DNA from: Sansalvadorimonas sp965243775
GTDB lineage: Bacteria; Pseudomonadota; Gammaproteobacteria; Pseudomonadales; Endozoicomonadaceae
Length of the DNA stretch: 64,000 bases
Direction of reading: 5' to 3'
Assembly: GCA_965243775.1 (NCBI GenBank)
Contig: CBDEWF010000037.1
Span: 119,603 to 183,602, forward strand
Below are positions 33,504 through 41,802 of this stretch, one piece after another. The notes beneath the pieces are model-generated. The model worked only from the letters and a program-made list of their open reading frames with translations, was not told the origin of the DNA and ran no database searches. Made by a program: the position numbers and the translations under genes. Position 1 is the stretch's first letter. Each line of letters opens with the position of its first letter.

Positions 33504-35987
33504 GTGGACACTCTAAGGCGGGCTCTGGAAAACGGACAGGTCGAAACCTACAGGCAGGATACGCCTGTGGTTACCAGAGCTTCTGACAACATCTTCAGCC
33601 GCTGGCTTGTCCGCTTGCTAGGGCGCACTGATGAGAACAAAGTACAGCTGGCCTATACCAGAGAGTCTGTTGCCTGTCAGCTTGAGAGAGATTATGGTCG
33701 AGACATTTCCCATCAGGTTCTGACACGGGCCGGTAACAAACCCTTAACGGCAAGACGCATTGTCCAGCTTCACAGCAGGGCCAGCCAGCTCAGGCAGGAG
33801 ATAGAGCACAGTAACAGTCAGCACTTGAAGAAGTGGGTAAACCTGGATAAACCTGACTGCCTGGCCTGCCAGATGTTCAATCGCCGGCATGGGTATCCTG
33901 TATCGCAGTTGCCAAAGTTTGAGCGACAGTGGTTGCAGCAGCACCTGGAGCAGTCTCTTCACGATATTTCTGACCACAAACTGTCCCGGACTGAAACCCG
34001 CGATCATATTATTCACCTGTTAGGTCGTCACCAGTCCGCAATTTCCAAAGTAACAGCTCAAACCGCGTCTGTTATCGGCCATACTCAGGCTTTGAAGTCC
34101 CATGAACCATTTTATCCACAGCACTTTGCTGACTGGCTTAGCCAGAGTGACCTGAATGAGTTTGACAGGCGCTTTGCCCACGACTTTATGCTTAGCAGCT
34201 GCACCACTGCCAGACTCCAGTGGAACTCTCCTTATGATCAACTGGACAGGATCAGCTGGGAGCAGCAGATTGGTGATGCACAGTTTCATCGGGATCAAAT
34301 CGTGCATGCTATCAAAACACTAAACATCAGCTGCATCAGTATCCCGGACCAGATTAAGGAGGCTATGCTACTGGATCTCCATCATCAGACTGAGGTGATA
34401 GATCACCATATTCAGTTCCTCACCCACTTGCAGGAAGCTGATTTCCGCAGTCAGCATGAGCAGAGAAAACTGGAATATAAAAAGCTGAATACGGCCCTGC
34501 TGATACTGGATACAGAGATTGAGAAAAAGGGCCGGCGAAATATCGACCGGCCATCTGCCAGGTTGGGGCGGCAGATAGAAGAACTTGAGAGGCTCAGGCA
34601 CTCTCTTCTGGTGAGAAGGGACAGTGTAGAGTCTCGGGAGTTTCCACGCCTGGATGATATGAAGAGCGCCCTTAAAAATGATGTTAAAAAGCTGCAGAAG
34701 GAACTGATCAGTGCGGGTATCCGCTCCTATGGGATGAAGAAACAATGGAGGAAGATGGCGGCAGCTGTTTCCAACAGCGTGCCTTGGGAGACCATCAGTA
34801 AAACGTTGCCAATGAAACGGGGCAACAGCAGTTACCTTGTCACCAGTGAACAGATACCGGCCTGTCAAATGAGACTTCATGCGCTGGAGAGTGAGCCGGG
34901 GAACAGAGATCTGTTTCCGGTCAGCTACCTGGGGCGCGGGCGCAGCTCGGAAGATCCTTCTGAAAGTGTTCATGCTATCAATATGTATGGCACACGTCTG
35001 GTAAACAGCGAAAATAAAGTTTTGTATACCGGCCTGCGCAGCGGGACTCTGTATCCCCATGGCGTCAGGGAGAGCTCGGCCAGAGAACAGGGGCTGGAAA
35101 GCCGGTGTCGTGAACTTTTGTCTGCCGCTGTTGCCCAAAAGTTTGCCACTCTATCGGCACAGGAGCAGCAAAAGATTCTTGATGGAGATGTGCTGTCAAT
35201 GGACTTTGTGACAACTTCAATGCTGTCGCCCGATGCAATACGTCACTCATCAGGTATCAACAGTGATGAATACACTTTCCAGCAACAGCAGAACAGGATT
35301 CTCCAGCAGTTTTGCTCTGAACGGCCTCTGGTACTGAACCTGGTAGACAGCCAGGGGCAACCCCGTCAGCTCTGTGCCAATATCCGTCTGGCATCCCTCA
35401 ATATCCCTGTTGATATACTGGCCATGAACTCAGCTGTCTCTGCTGTTGGTCGAACATGGCAGCACTCGGATGCTTATAACGATATTGGTCTGGAAGTACT
35501 GATGGGAAGTAGTCATCTGGATGGTGATCTGGGTGGAATGGTGGCTGACTGGCTGCAGGGGGAAGGAGGGGCTGACGCTTCAGATCAGGACGTTAACCTG
35601 GTACTCGAGCTGGTACGACAGATACGCATGTTATACAGCCTGCGGCTGCACCATTCACAAGGGCGGGATATTTTCAAATTGATTGAGCGAGTACAGCTAC
35701 TGTCATTCAAAATCGGCGCCTCCTGTCACTTTGGCTGTAAGAGTGGCAAGGATCGCACGGGTGAAGCTGATGCTCGAATCAAGGTGTTTGCTGCTGAAGT
35801 GGAGCAGCTGGGGTATATTCCCGATCCCGTCGGACCGGTCAGCAGAGACCACCGTGAGGCTTTGCAGACATTCCTGTATGGCGGTGGAGGACAGGAAATC
35901 CTGCACCAGAATGTTAATTGCCCAGGTTACATATCACTTTATGGCGAAGCGGAACAGGGCAGAGTCTTATTCAAACTGGTCCATTAA
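33504..35987 (+). CDS. SopB/IpgD-type phosphoinositide phosphatase-like effector candidate
   Basis: AGGGG precedes GTG 33504; the product is 827 residues, without a signal peptide or membrane segment. Residues 745-753 read CKSGKDRTG, a Cys-x5-Arg phosphatase loop (Cys745, Arg751). It is identical to the loop of the Salmonella SopB / Shigella IpgD family, including the CKSGKDRTG lysines typical of inositide substrates. The downstream segment LYGGGGQEILHQNVNCPGY parallels the SopB stretch around N-x-G-N-x-E-I-x-x-x-N-x-G-x-PG. The upstream region has predicted coiled coils (about 300-420: LHLQEADFRSQHEQRKLEYKK-like) and is otherwise unrecognised. SopB and IpgD are type III secreted enzymes that remodel host PI(4,5)P2; host delivery here is inference. 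It lies at the edge of the duplicated F-box/WD40 block. Confidence 0.75.
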   Translation: MDTLRRALENGQVETYRQDTPVVTRASDNIFSRWLVRLLGRTDENKVQLAYTRESVACQLERDYGRDISHQVLTRAGNKPLTARRIVQLHSRASQLRQEIEHSNSQHLKKWVNLDKPDCLACQMFNRRHGYPVSQLPKFERQWLQQHLEQSLHDISDHKLSRTETRDHIIHLLGRHQSAISKVTAQTASVIGHTQALKSHEPFYPQHFADWLSQSDLNEFDRRFAHDFMLSSCTTARLQWNSPYDQLDRISWEQQIGDAQFHRDQIVHAIKTLNISCISIPDQIKEAMLLDLHHQTEVIDHHIQFLTHLQEADFRSQHEQRKLEYKKLNTALLILDTEIEKKGRRNIDRPSARLGRQIEELERLRHSLLVRRDSVESREFPRLDDMKSALKNDVKKLQKELISAGIRSYGMKKQWRKMAAAVSNSVPWETISKTLPMKRGNSSYLVTSEQIPACQMRLHALESEPGNRDLFPVSYLGRGRSSEDPSESVHAINMYGTRLVNSENKVLYTGLRSGTLYPHGVRESSAREQGLESRCRELLSAAVAQKFATLSAQEQQKILDGDVLSMDFVTTSMLSPDAIRHSSGINSDEYTFQQQQNRILQQFCSERPLVLNLVDSQGQPRQLCANIRLASLNIPVDILAMNSAVSAVGRTWQHSDAYNDIGLEVLMGSSHLDGDLGGMVADWLQGEGGADASDQDVNLVLELVRQIRMLYSLRLHHSQGRDIFKLIERVQLLSFKIGASCHFGCKSGKDRTGEADARIKVFAAEVEQLGYIPDPVGPVSRDHREALQTFLYGGGGQEILHQNVNCPGYISLYGEAEQGRVLFKLVH

Positions 35988-36341
35988 AAGGGGCATTGGT
36001 ATGGAGAAAGAAGGTTCCAGAAACCGGATCGCCTTACGATAACCCCAGTCTGAAAGATCAGATACCACACAGGCCTCCCAGGTTAAGTTACACTGCCTTC
36101 ACTTTCCGGATTGACTGCCTGAATGTCTGGATGAGTAAAGGACTTCTCTCAACAGCTAACCTGTCAAGTACTTCAACCGCAAGAGCTGAATGCGGCAAGT
36201 ATCTTGGGATAGAGTTTTTCGCCGTAGCAACGTTAGTCCTTCTTAAAAAGTTAGTCCTTCTTAAAATGGTGTTAGTGATAATCAGCCTTCTATCCGATAC
36301 GGTCTCTGGCAGTATTGAGGAATAGAGGTGGAAGTAGCGGT
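35988..36341. other. intergenic region before the F-box/WD40 gene with a short tandem repeat
   Basis: About 350 bases with no believable gene. GTTAGTCCTTCTTAAAA occurs twice in tandem at 36232-36248 and 36250-36266. The left boundary of the 1.7-kb duplication (36243) falls inside it, so this short repeat may mark the recombination point. Confidence 0.7.
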
Positions 36342-37766
36342 ATGTTACCTAGAGTTGGAAGTGCAGTTCCTCCATTGAAACAGACACGGGAGCCAGAACA
36401 GTCTGGTGAAGAGACCGGCCAATTCGGTCAAAGGAAAGTGAAAGCTGATACCTCACAAACGACATATGGCATGCTGCCTGTTGAGATGTGGGAAAAAATC
36501 ATCTCCTACACAGATCTCAAAGACAGACCTAAGGTATACCAAGTCAGCAAGTTTTTTAAGAGTGTGTGTGAGATAAAGAGAGTTATTGCAAGGCAGATAC
36601 AGAATAACCGGCGCTACTGTCTCATCCCGCTGCCCGATACTGTTCCTAATACAGTCTCGTCTGAAGATATTCTTAACCGTCTAAACAAAGAAACAGGCAA
36701 AGATTGGTCAAGCTATAAGCCTATTTGTCAATTTCTTCTGGCCGTTTACCGAAAGATTGTTGACTTTCACTGCCTTCACACCTTGGATCAGGCGAGCGGT
36801 GGACACGGGAATGCTGTCAATAGCCTGATCGCCCTGAGTAACGGACAGATCGCCTCGGGCTCCTCTGATCAAACCATCAAGATATGGGGCCAGGACAAGC
36901 AAGGACAGTGGCAATGTCTTCACACCCTGAACCAGACGGGCGGTGGACACAGGAGAGGTGTCAATAGCCTGATCGCCCTGAGTAACGGGCAGATCGCCTC
37001 GGGCTCCTCTGATAAAACCATCAAGATATGGGGGCAGGATAAACAAGGACAGTGGCAATGTCTTCACAGCCTGAGCTGGGCGGACGGTGAAGACAGCGGT
37101 GTCAATAGCCTGATCGCCTTGGATAATGGGCAGATCATCTCGGGCTCCTTTGATGGGATCATCAATATATGGGGCCAGGACAGTCAAAAACAGTGGCTAT
37201 GTCTTCACAGTCTGGATCGGGCGGTCGGTGGACACACAGGCCGTATCAATAATCTGATCGCCCTGGGGAAAGGGCAGATCGCCTCGGGCTCCTCTGATCA
37301 TACCATCAAGATATGGGGCCAGGACAATCAAGAACAGTGGCAATGTCTTCACACCCTGAACCAGACGGGCGGTGGACACTGGAACTGTGTTCTTAGCCTG
37401 ATCGCTCTGGGTAACGGGCAGATGGCCTCAAGTTCTTCTGATGATACCATCAAGATATGGGGCCAGGACAGTCAGGGAGAGTGGCAATGTCTTGACACCA
37501 TAGTCTTTGAGAACAGTGGATTTTGGAACATGGTCTCCAGCCAGCTCCTCCTGGATAACGGGAAAATCGCCTCGGGCTGCTTTGATGGAACCATCGATAT
37601 CCTGGGCCAGGACAGTCAAGGAGAGTGGCAATGTCTTCACACCCTGAACCAGACGGATGCTGGACGCGGGTTATCTGTCACTAGCCTGATCGCCCTGGAT
37701 AACGGGCAGCTGGCCTCGGCTTCCCTTGACCGGACCATCAAGATATGGGACTGGAAAATTGCGTAA
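36342..37766 (+). CDS. F-box and seven-bladed WD40-repeat protein, candidate ubiquitin-ligase adaptor
   Basis: I favour ATG 36342 (GAGGTGG upstream); TTG 36315 is the other in-frame choice. Of about 474 residues, 1-40 are polar. An F-box follows at about 43-80 (MLPVEMWEKIISYTDLKDRPKVYQ, then VSKFFKSVCE), with a linker of about 70 residues. Then come seven WD40-type blades of about 48 residues, each built as CLHTLxQxxGGH-x-VxSLIALxNGQIASGSSDxTIKIWGQD. The last blade ends TIKIWDWKIA. Eukaryotic F-box/WD40 proteins recruit substrates to SCF ubiquitin ligases; bacteria have no SCF, so a host-acting role is likely but inferred. No secretion signal is recognisable. A damaged second copy lies at 38485-39910. 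Confidence 0.85.
   Translation: MLPRVGSAVPPLKQTREPEQSGEETGQFGQRKVKADTSQTTYGMLPVEMWEKIISYTDLKDRPKVYQVSKFFKSVCEIKRVIARQIQNNRRYCLIPLPDTVPNTVSSEDILNRLNKETGKDWSSYKPICQFLLAVYRKIVDFHCLHTLDQASGGHGNAVNSLIALSNGQIASGSSDQTIKIWGQDKQGQWQCLHTLNQTGGGHRRGVNSLIALSNGQIASGSSDKTIKIWGQDKQGQWQCLHSLSWADGEDSGVNSLIALDNGQIISGSFDGIINIWGQDSQKQWLCLHSLDRAVGGHTGRINNLIALGKGQIASGSSDHTIKIWGQDNQEQWQCLHTLNQTGGGHWNCVLSLIALGNGQMASSSSDDTIKIWGQDSQGEWQCLDTIVFENSGFWNMVSSQLLLDNGKIASGCFDGTIDILGQDSQGEWQCLHTLNQTDAGRGLSVTSLIALDNGQLASASLDRTIKIWDWKIA
36772..37764 (+). repeat. seven tandem WD40 coding units, period about 141-144 bases
   Basis: The blades are nearly identical at DNA level in their second halves (the GCCTCGGGCTCCTCTGAT and ATCAAGATATGGGG segments recur in almost every unit), far closer than in an ancient propeller. 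This points to recent internal amplification or gene conversion. Confidence 0.85.
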
Positions 37767-37805
37767 CCCGTTACCCGGACAGGATAGCTAACAATGGTCA
37801 GGTAC

Positions 37806-37941
37806 CTATGGCAACAGTTGCTCCCTGGCATAACGGATCAGGTGTTCGCTGACCTGCTTCATAACTCCAGATTCCAACGCCCAGCGGTGCCAGAACAGTA
37901 CCCGGTTATGGCGGATGTTGGGGATAATCTCTACCAGTTTT
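37806..37941 (-). pseudogene. 3' fragment of argP carried by the duplication
   Basis: This matches the last about 45 codons of the intact argP at 39950-40846 (SGVMKQVSEHLIRYAREQLLP end included). It is cut at 37941, where sequence switches to transposase DNA. It has no promoter or start and is not functional. Confidence 0.9.
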
Positions 37942-38385
37942 TGATATCGTAATATTCAAAGGCTTTCTCAATGACTTCATAAGCAACCGGAATGGAAGCA
38001 TCACTGGCATGATAAATGCCATTGAGCAGGTTGATACCTTTCACCGTACGATTCTTGGTGTGATCAAAGTGCCAGGAAACCACGGCATTTTCCTTGCTGT
38101 AAGGTTTCTCCTGAATGGTGTCATCAAAGATAAGGACACCGTCAGGATTTTCAACTTCCCTTACGACAGGTTTTACAGATTTCCAGAGAGTCTGGCTGGA
38201 GAAATTATTCTTGGAAAGAAGTCGGGAAAACTGATCATGGCCATAGGCTCCATCAAGCAAATCAGACAGACCTGTAGCAGTGGTCTTGCCATATGGTGAA
38301 AGCAGGTAGTCGGAGAACAGTTCGATTAAATCATTTCTCATGCAGGCAATGATGCCAAACTTTGATGCTCAGTGCGTAACTTCAG
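37942..38385 (-). mobile_element. truncated IS4-type insertion sequence, 5' part with transposase fragment
   Basis: The minus-strand frame beginning at ATG 38339-38341 encodes about 133 transposase residues: MRNDLIELFSDYLLSPYGKT, then LIFDDTIQEKPYSKEN, which holds the first catalytic aspartate of a DDE enzyme, then VSWHFDHTKNRTVKGINLL. It then runs into argP-derived DNA and stops at 37931-37933. Full-length relatives exceed 300 residues, so the second and third catalytic residues are missing. It sits exactly between the two duplication copies, so an IS was involved in, or later cut by, the rearrangement. Confidence 0.85.
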
Positions 38386-40085
38386 TTAAAAAGTTAGTCC
38401 TTCTTAAAATGGTGTTAGTGATAATCAGCCTTCTATCCGATACGGTCTCTGGCAGTATTGAGAAATAGAGGTGGAAGTAGCGGTATGTCACCTAGAGTTG
38501 GAAGTGCAGTTCCTCCATTGAAACAGACACGGGGGCCAGAACAGTCTGGTGAAGAGACCGGCCAATTCGGTCAAAGGAAAGTGAAAGCTGATACCTCACA
38601 AACGACATATGGCATGCTGCCCGTTGAGATGTGGGAAGAAATCATCTCCTACACAGATCTCAAAGACAGACCTAAGGTATACCAAGTCAGCAAGTTTTTT
38701 AAGAGTGTGTGTGAGATAAAGAGAGTTATTGCAAGGCAGATACAGAATAACCGGCGCTACTGTCCCATCCCGCTGCCCGATACTGTTCCTAATACAGTCT
38801 CGTCTGAAGATATTCTTAACCGTCTAAACAAAGAAACAGGCAAAGATTGGTCAAGCTATAAGCCTATTTGTCAATTTCTTCTGGCCGTTTACCGAAAGAT
38901 TGTTGACTTTCACTGCCTTCACACCTCTGGATCGGGCGAGCGGTGGACACGGGAGTGCTGTCAATAGCCTGATCGCCCTGAGTAACAGACAGATCGCCTC
39001 GGGCTCCTCTGATAAAACCATCAAGATATGGGGCCAGGACAAGCAAGGACAGTGGCAATGTCTTCACACCCTGAATCGGGAGAGCGGTGGCCACAGGAAT
39101 GATGTCAATAGCCTGATCGCCCTGAGTAACGGGCAGATCGCCTCGGGCTCCTCTGATAAAACCATCAAGATATGGGGCCAGGACAAGCAAGGACAGTGGC
39201 AATGTCTTCACAGCCTGAACTGGGCGGACGGTGAACACAGCGGTGTCAATCGCCTGATCGCCTTGGATAATGGGCAGATCATCTCGGGCTCCTTTGATGG
39301 GATCATCAATACATGGGGCCAGGACAGTCAAAAACAGTGGCTATGTCTTCACAGTCTGGACCGGGCGGTCGGTGGACACACAGGCCGTATCAATAGTCTG
39401 ATCGCCCTGGGGAAAGGGCAGATCGCCTCGGGCTCCTCTGATCATACCATCAAGATATGGGGCCAGGACAATCAAGAACAGTGGCAATGTCTTCACACCC
39501 TGGACCAGACGGGCGGTGGACACTGGAACTGTGTTCTTAGCCTGATCGCTCTGGGGAAAGGGCAGATCGCCTCAAGTTCTTCTGATAATACCATCAAGAT
39601 ATGGGGCCAGGACAAGCAAGGACAGTGGCAATGTCTTGACACCATAGTCTCGGCGAACACTGGATTCGGGAACTTGATCTGGAGCCTGCTCCCCTTGGGT
39701 CACGGGGAAATCGCCTCGGGCTGCTTTGATGGAACCATCGATATCCTGGGCCAGGATAATCAAAAACAGTTGCAATGTTTTCGCAGCCTGAACCAGACGG
39801 ACGGTGGACACAGGGAATTTGTCACTAGCCTGATCGCCCTGGATAACGGGCAGCTGGCCTCGGCTTCCCTTGACTGGACCATCAAGATATGGGGTTGGGA
39901 AATTGCTTAACCCGTTACCCGGACAGGATAGCTAACAATGGTCAGGTACCTATGGCAACAGTTGCTCCCTGGCATAACGGATCAGGTGTTCGCTGACCTG
40001 CTTCATAACTCCGGATTCCAGCGCCCAGCGGTGCCAGAACAGTACCCGGTTATGGCGGATATTGGGGATAATTTCTACCAGTTTT
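38386..40085 (+). repeat. direct duplication, copy B (1.7 kb)
   Basis: Second copy of the unit at 36243-37941, running without a break into the intact argP gene. This is therefore probably the original location and copy A the inserted or amplified one. Confidence 0.9.
38485..39910 (+). pseudogene. second F-box/WD40 gene, frameshifted
   Basis: ATG 38485 corresponds to the copy A start. The F-box part is nearly identical (MLPVEMWEEIISYTDLKDRP). One extra C near 38926 (CCTCTGG here, CCTTGG in copy A) shifts the frame just before blade 1; translation ends at 38967 after LHTSGSGERWTRECCQ. The seven blades continue intact in the next frame to the stop at 39908-39910, preceded only by TTG codons near 38900 as starts. 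Blades 6 and 7 differ most from copy A (SANTGFGNLIWSLLPLGHG). Unless the propeller is made separately or by slippage, this copy is inactive; a recent event is suggested by the otherwise open frames. Confidence 0.85.
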
Positions 40086-40846
40086 CCTGAGGCCAGCTCA
40101 TCGCGAATCATAAGGTCCGGAATCATGCCATAGGCCGCGCCATTCTTGGCCAAAGTGACAAAAGCCTCGGATGTTCCCACGATATGGCAGGGCACTTCAC
40201 CAGGAGGAAGGTCGAAGTGAGTTTCCAGATAGCGTTGGTGTAGATCATCATAGTGATCAAAGGCTGTGGAGGGCGCTTTCATCAGACTTTCCCGGTCTAC
40301 TCCGTTGGGGAAATAACGCTCAATAAATCCTGGAGATGCAGCACAGACATATTCAATCCGGCCCAGGCGGTCAGCAATACATCCGGAAACAGGTGAGGGT
40401 TCGCTGCTGATCGCACCCAGAACATCCCCCCGTCGCAGCAGGTTCAAGGTTCTGGATTCATCAGCCAGGCGAATATCCAGCTCAATAGGCTCTTTCCTCA
40501 GCAGTGGCGCCAGGGCCGGCAGCAACCATGTGGCCAGGGAGTCGGCATTGGTAGCCAGAGCCAGAGGCATGTACTGATTGGTGGTTTCCAGCTGGAATTC
40601 CGGCATGGCCTCTTTTTCAAGAAGCTGAACCCGGCGGAACAGAGCCAGCAGACGCTGCCCGGTGCTGGTGGGCTGGGGTGGCTGGCTGCGAACCAGAAGG
40701 GGCTGGCCAAGTTGTTTTTCCAGCTGCCGGATACGCTGCGAGACGGCGGACTGGGTGATACATAGTTGTTCTGCTGCCCTCTCAAAACTCCGCTTGGTAA
40801 TCACAGCATCCAGAGCGGCAATAAGGCGATAATCCAGATTATTCAT
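39950..40846 (-). CDS. argP: LysR-type transcriptional regulator ArgP
   Basis: The 298-residue protein opens MNNLDYRLIAALDAVI, then the helix-turn-helix RSFERAAEQLCITQSAVSQRIRQLEKQLGQPLLVR, closely matching ArgP/IciA. The effector-binding domain (about 90-295) includes LALATNADSLATWLLPAL, the typical ArgP stretch after the linker. ArgP activates the divergent arginine exporter gene argO and other lysine/arginine-responsive genes. Here argO lies 110 bases away on the other strand in the expected arrangement but is deleted internally, so this target is lost. The 3' end of the gene is part of the 1.7-kb duplication. Confidence 0.92.
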   Translation of the reverse strand: MNNLDYRLIAALDAVITKRSFERAAEQLCITQSAVSQRIRQLEKQLGQPLLVRSQPPQPTSTGQRLLALFRRVQLLEKEAMPEFQLETTNQYMPLALATNADSLATWLLPALAPLLRKEPIELDIRLADESRTLNLLRRGDVLGAISSEPSPVSGCIADRLGRIEYVCAASPGFIERYFPNGVDRESLMKAPSTAFDHYDDLHQRYLETHFDLPPGEVPCHIVGTSEAFVTLAKNGAAYGMIPDLMIRDELASGKLVEIIPNIRHNRVLFWHRWALESGVMKQVSEHLIRYAREQLLP

Positions 40847-40955
40847 TGATGGAACTGACCGATCATAAGAAGGTTGAGATTAACTGATAGCAACAGTTCC
40901 GTTAATATTCTTGGGCAAAAAAATTTAACCAGACGCTAAATAAACAGAAAATACA

Positions 40956-41180
40956 ATGACATTCGTACCGTTTATCCAGGGGTTTTCTCTGGGAGCTTCT
41001 TTGATCATGGCCATTGGTACCATGATCGCATCAGTTATCTGGTTCTATGGTTTGGCTTCTGGAGCCAACAGGTTGGCTCCATTCCTGAGCTGGCCGAAGG
41101 TGCGCCAGGGAATAGACCTTATGGTCTGTCTGTTAATGTGGGGTATTGCTCTTACTTTATTGCTTAAGTGGTTTAGTTAG
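40956..41180 (+). pseudogene. argO: arginine exporter ArgO with in-frame internal deletion
   Basis: The 74-residue frame starts TFVPFIQGFSLGASLIMAIG, the N terminus of ArgO/LysE transporters, which should continue into PQNAF. Instead it jumps to TMIASVIWFYGLASGANRLAP and ends IDLMVCLLMWGIALTLLLKW, which matches the last about 50 residues of the family. Roughly 130 residues (four membrane segments) are missing, and the joint keeps the frame. The product cannot form the normal six-segment exporter. Position opposite argP confirms identity. Confidence 0.85.
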
Positions 41181-41190
41181 AGTCTGGATG

Positions 41191-41229
41191 AAAAAACGGG
41201 AACAGGTGCACAGGGACATGCACACCCGT
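41191..41229 (-). terminator. probable terminator of the DUF2947 gene
   Basis: On the minus strand ACGGG and TGCA pair with TGCA and CCCGT across an internal mismatch, followed by TTTTTT, about 35 bases past the stop codon. Confidence 0.55.
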
Positions 41230-41261
41230 GTTGAAACGATCAGGGAACCTGAAACTTCCGT

Positions 41262-41735
41262 TTAACCTTTTACGCCCAGGGAAACTGTACCATCCTGATG
41301 GAATTGCAGAGCTTGCTTGCGCTTGCGGCCAATCAGAATGCATTTGTCGTCGAAAAACAGAAAGTTTTTCCAGTGCTGTCGGAAAATTTTCCAAGTGGTT
41401 TCGAGAACTGCCTCACTATCTATACAGTAGTAGACAGTTGTCTCAGGTGTCCACGACAGGTACTCAAGGATCCCTTCAGGCAGCTCCGGGTTGTCAGATT
41501 CCCACTGTTGCTGCCACTCAATGTTTTCTTTCCAGTTATCCAGGTTGGCTGGCCAGTCGCCCTTGTCAAAATCTTCCGGAGTATTGCACTGCTTACTGAT
41601 ATTGTTGCGCCACACATCGGAAGCCGAAACAGGCGACATGGGTTTAATATCCGTAAGGTTTTCAGGGGGAACTGGCATCTCAGCATGGCGAAAGATCCAT
41701 GCATTTTTGTACTCGGACAGGGGGATGTACTTCAT
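41262..41735 (-). CDS. DUF2947 family protein
   Basis: The 157-residue acidic, Trp-rich cytoplasmic protein begins KYIPLSEYKNAWIFRHAEMPVP, the conserved start of the DUF2947 family found in marine gammaproteobacteria. WKIFRQHWKNFLFFDDKCIL is another family block. No function is known to me for it. It stands alone between the argO remnant and the carbonic anhydrase gene, with hairpin terminators on both sides. Confidence 0.7.
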   Translation of the reverse strand: MKYIPLSEYKNAWIFRHAEMPVPPENLTDIKPMSPVSASDVWRNNISKQCNTPEDFDKGDWPANLDNWKENIEWQQQWESDNPELPEGILEYLSWTPETTVYYCIDSEAVLETTWKIFRQHWKNFLFFDDKCILIGRKRKQALQFHQDGTVSLGVKG

Positions 41736-41755
41736 TGGAACCGGCGATAAAGATA

Positions 41756-41795
41756 TAAACGACTATCAGGCGTATATTACCAGATAGTCGCTTTT
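41756..41795 (-). terminator. probable terminator of can, possibly bidirectional
   Basis: CGACTATC (41760-41767) pairs with GATAGTCG (41783-41790). T-rich sequence follows on both strands: TTTATATC after the hairpin on the minus strand and CTTTTC on the plus strand. Confidence 0.6.
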
Positions 41796-41802
41796 CAAGC
41801 TC

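Larger units (their letters stand above)
36243..37941 (+). repeat. direct duplication, copy A (1.7 kb)
   Basis: Positions 36243-37941 match 38386-40085 nearly base for base at an offset of 2143, then 2144 after a one-base insertion in copy B. The unit contains the F-box/WD40 gene, its 5' flank and the 3' end of argP. Confidence 0.95.

Noticed and set aside
37931..38341. Complete transposase gene
   Set aside because: Only the first third of an IS4-type enzyme is present and the frame ends in argP-derived DNA, so it is listed as a fragment.
36772..39910. Regular repeats that might suggest a CRISPR array
   Set aside because: The repeats are in-frame WD40 coding units of about 144 bases, with no spacers or cas genes.
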